From Gammaproteobacteria bacterium (lineage in GTDB: Bacteria > Pseudomonadota > Gammaproteobacteria > JAKEHO01), in the NCBI GenBank assembly GCA_022614965.1, contig JAKEHO010000072.1:1-34895 (forward strand): a stretch of 34,895 nucleotides of DNA, read 5' to 3'. The position numbers and the translations under genes are program-made. The notes under the pieces were generated by a model. The model made no database searches and had not been told where the DNA came from. It saw only the letters and a program-made list of their open reading frames with translations. How positions within the stretch are numbered: position 1 is the stretch's first letter; each line of letters begins with the position of its first letter. This document shows, in pieces, positions 33,163 through 34,895 of this stretch.

Positions 33163-34890
33163 TCAGGCCAGTTCTCTTTCTGGCGAAAGGTGCATCTCAT
33201 GCTGGCCCTTACCGGATGCAATCATGGGATAGACATTTTCAGTTTGATCAGTGATGAAGTCCATTAGCACGAGACGACCCTTCATGCCCAGGGCTTCCTT
33301 TAGTGCCGACTCCACGTCACCGGTTTCATCAATCTGCATGCCGACATGGCCGAAGCTCTCCGCCAATTTCACGAAATCAGGTAGTGCATCCATGTAGGAG
33401 TGCGAGTAACGCCCGGCGTAAAAGAATTCCTGCCACTGGCGTACCATCCCCATATAACGGTTGTTCAGGTTGATGATCTTAACCGGCAGGTCGTATTGCT
33501 TGCAGGTTGACAGTTCTTGAATGCACATGACTAGACTCGCCTCACCTGTCACGCAACAGACCACTTCATTTGGGAAGGCCATCTGCACGCCCATGGCAGC
33601 CGGGAGACCGAAACCCATGGTGCCGAGGCCGCCCGAATTGATCCAGCGGCGAGGCTTGGTAAACTTATAGAACTGTGCGGCCCACATTTGGTGTTGCCCC
33701 ACATCAGAGGTGACATAAGCTTCGCCTTTGGTAAGCTCGTAGAGCTTCTCTAAAACATATTGGGGCTTAATGACCTTGCTCTTCCGGTTGTATTTCAGGC
33801 AATCCATGCTCTGCCACTCCGTGATCTGCTGCCACCAGGCATCCAGCGCCTTTTGATCAGGCTTGGTATCACCCTCCTTGATCAACTGGATCATATCCCG
33901 CAATACATTACCCACGCTTCCTACAATCGGTATGTCAACCGGGACGTTCTTAGAGATGGATGAGGGATCGATATCGATGTGAACGATCTTCGCCTCGGGA
34001 CAGAACTTCTCCAGATCCCCGGTGACCCGATCATCGAAGCGGGCACCAATGGCAATGAGGACATCACATTGATGCATGGCCATGTTGGCTTCGTAGGTCC
34101 CATGCATCCCCAGCATGCCAACAAACTGATTGTCGGTCCCTGGGTAACCGCCAAGCCCCATGAGGGTGTTGGTGATGGGGTACCGTAGAAGGCGCGTAAA
34201 CTCGACGAGGCTTTCACTGGCATTGTCAAGAATGACACCCCCGCCGGTATAGATCATCGGGCGCTTGGCGGAGAGGATCAGCGACACAGCTCGCTTGATC
34301 TGTCCCGGATGGCCCTTGGTCACGGGTTTATAGGAGCGCAGCTCTACATGATCCGGATAGTCGTATTCGCAGCTATCAGCGGTCACGTCCTTCGGGACAT
34401 CCACCACAACTGGTCCGGGCCGGCCACTGGAGGCGACGTAGAATGCCTTCTTGATGGTAAGGGCGAGATCCCGGACGTCCTTGACCAGGAAATTGTGCTT
34501 GACACAAGGGCGTGTGATCCCGATGGCATCGACCTCCTGAAATGCATCATTGCCAATAAGATGCGTCGGCACCTGTCCCGTAAACACCACGATCGGAATC
34601 GAGTCCATGTAGGCTGTGGCAATGCCGGTCACGCAATTTGTCGCACCCGGCCCGGAGGTGACAAGTACGACACCGGGCTTGCCAGTGGCGCGCGCATAAC
34701 CGTCGGCCGCATGCGTTGCGCCTTGTTCATGGCGGACCAGGATGTGTTTTACATCATCCTGCTTGAACAGCTCGTCATAGATATGCAGAACCGCGCCGCC
34801 CGGATAACCAAAGATGTGCTTGACCCCTTCATCCTTGAGGCAGCGGACGAAGATTTCAGCCCCACGCAGTATCTCTCTTGACTTACCCAC
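33163..34890 (-). CDS. ilvB: Acetolactate synthase large subunit (start at window edge)
   Basis: The product is a 575-residue ThDP enzyme that makes acetolactate from pyruvate, the first common step of valine and leucine synthesis. The ThDP-activating glutamate is Glu55 (VRHEQGATHA), and TSGPGATNCVTG and QVPTHLIGNDAFQE are typical. The C-terminal ThDP motif reads TGEASLVMCIQEL, ending in NLNNRY, so the usual G-D/E-G is G-E-A (449-451). The first in-window start is a GTG at 34890, and the frame stays open to the last base, so the true start may lie just outside. The rest of the chain is complete, and ilvN follows after 2 bp. Confidence 0.93.
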   Translation of the reverse strand: MGKSREILRGAEIFVRCLKDEGVKHIFGYPGGAVLHIYDELFKQDDVKHILVRHEQGATHAADGYARATGKPGVVLVTSGPGATNCVTGIATAYMDSIPIVVFTGQVPTHLIGNDAFQEVDAIGITRPCVKHNFLVKDVRDLALTIKKAFYVASSGRPGPVVVDVPKDVTADSCEYDYPDHVELRSYKPVTKGHPGQIKRAVSLILSAKRPMIYTGGGVILDNASESLVEFTRLLRYPITNTLMGLGGYPGTDNQFVGMLGMHGTYEANMAMHQCDVLIAIGARFDDRVTGDLEKFCPEAKIVHIDIDPSSISKNVPVDIPIVGSVGNVLRDMIQLIKEGDTKPDQKALDAWWQQITEWQSMDCLKYNRKSKVIKPQYVLEKLYELTKGEAYVTSDVGQHQMWAAQFYKFTKPRRWINSGGLGTMGFGLPAAMGVQMAFPNEVVCCVTGEASLVMCIQELSTCKQYDLPVKIINLNNRYMGMVRQWQEFFYAGRYSHSYMDALPDFVKLAESFGHVGMQIDETGDVESALKEALGMKGRLVLMDFITDQTENVYPMIASGKGQHEMHLSPERELA

Positions 34891-34895
34891 ACCCA

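Overview
The window looks like a chromosomal, housekeeping-rich segment of a gammaproteobacterium, moderately GC-rich by eye. Several conserved gene orders support this: envC-ctpA-yibQ, dapF-DUF484-xerC-hslV-hslU, ubiE-ubiJ-ubiB, a ydbH/ydbL-type pair, and ilvB-ilvN-ilvC-pssA-leuA. Ubiquinone genes and the two-membrane envelope genes point to a respiring Gram-negative outside the Enterobacteriaceae. I do not name a genus. I saw no tRNA, rRNA, CRISPR, insertion sequence or prophage gene.

Layout. Positions 1-3767 (+): the 3' part of envC (cut by the window edge), ctpA, a divergent polysaccharide deacetylase (yibQ) and yajL. Positions 3778-11772 (-): a long, tightly packed run read as dapF, DUF484, xerC, hslV, hslU, DUF971, ubiE, ubiJ, ubiB. 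Positions 11900-16991 (-): an MscS-type channel, a TraB/GumN-family protein, nagZ and two oligopeptide-type ABC permeases. One orphan two-helix membrane protein (17113-17631) lies on the + strand.

Positions 17765-20414 (-): an ECF sigma factor, a DUF3619-like membrane protein, a small acidic exported protein and a DUF3106 repeat protein, all four overlapping. Upstream of them is an exported arginine/aspartate-rich protein built from 11-residue repeats. Positions 20722-22736 (-): an oligopeptide-type binding lipoprotein overlapping or abutting a YkuD-domain protein that has no signal peptide. Positions 22908-27477 (-): a DEDD exonuclease, a DUF1318 lipoprotein, a YdbH-like protein and cysM. 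Positions 27521-34890 (-): rimI, a family-4 uracil-DNA glycosylase and leuA, then, further upstream in transcription order, pssA, ilvC, ilvN and ilvB, with ilvB reaching the window edge.

How the genes work together. Cell-wall turnover recurs: EnvC activates amidases, NagZ trims murein sugars, and the split binding-protein/permease set may import peptides, possibly murein peptides, with the YkuD protein beside it. The right end is a branched-chain amino acid block. Its last gene, leuA, has its own promoter and a leader of about 260 nt. That leader encodes a 34-residue, leucine-rich peptide, several stem-loops and a terminator-like element, which together resemble ribosome-mediated attenuation. 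The two most interesting regions are this leuA leader and the ECF sigma/repeat-protein cluster, which sits between the two halves of the peptide-uptake and wall gene set.
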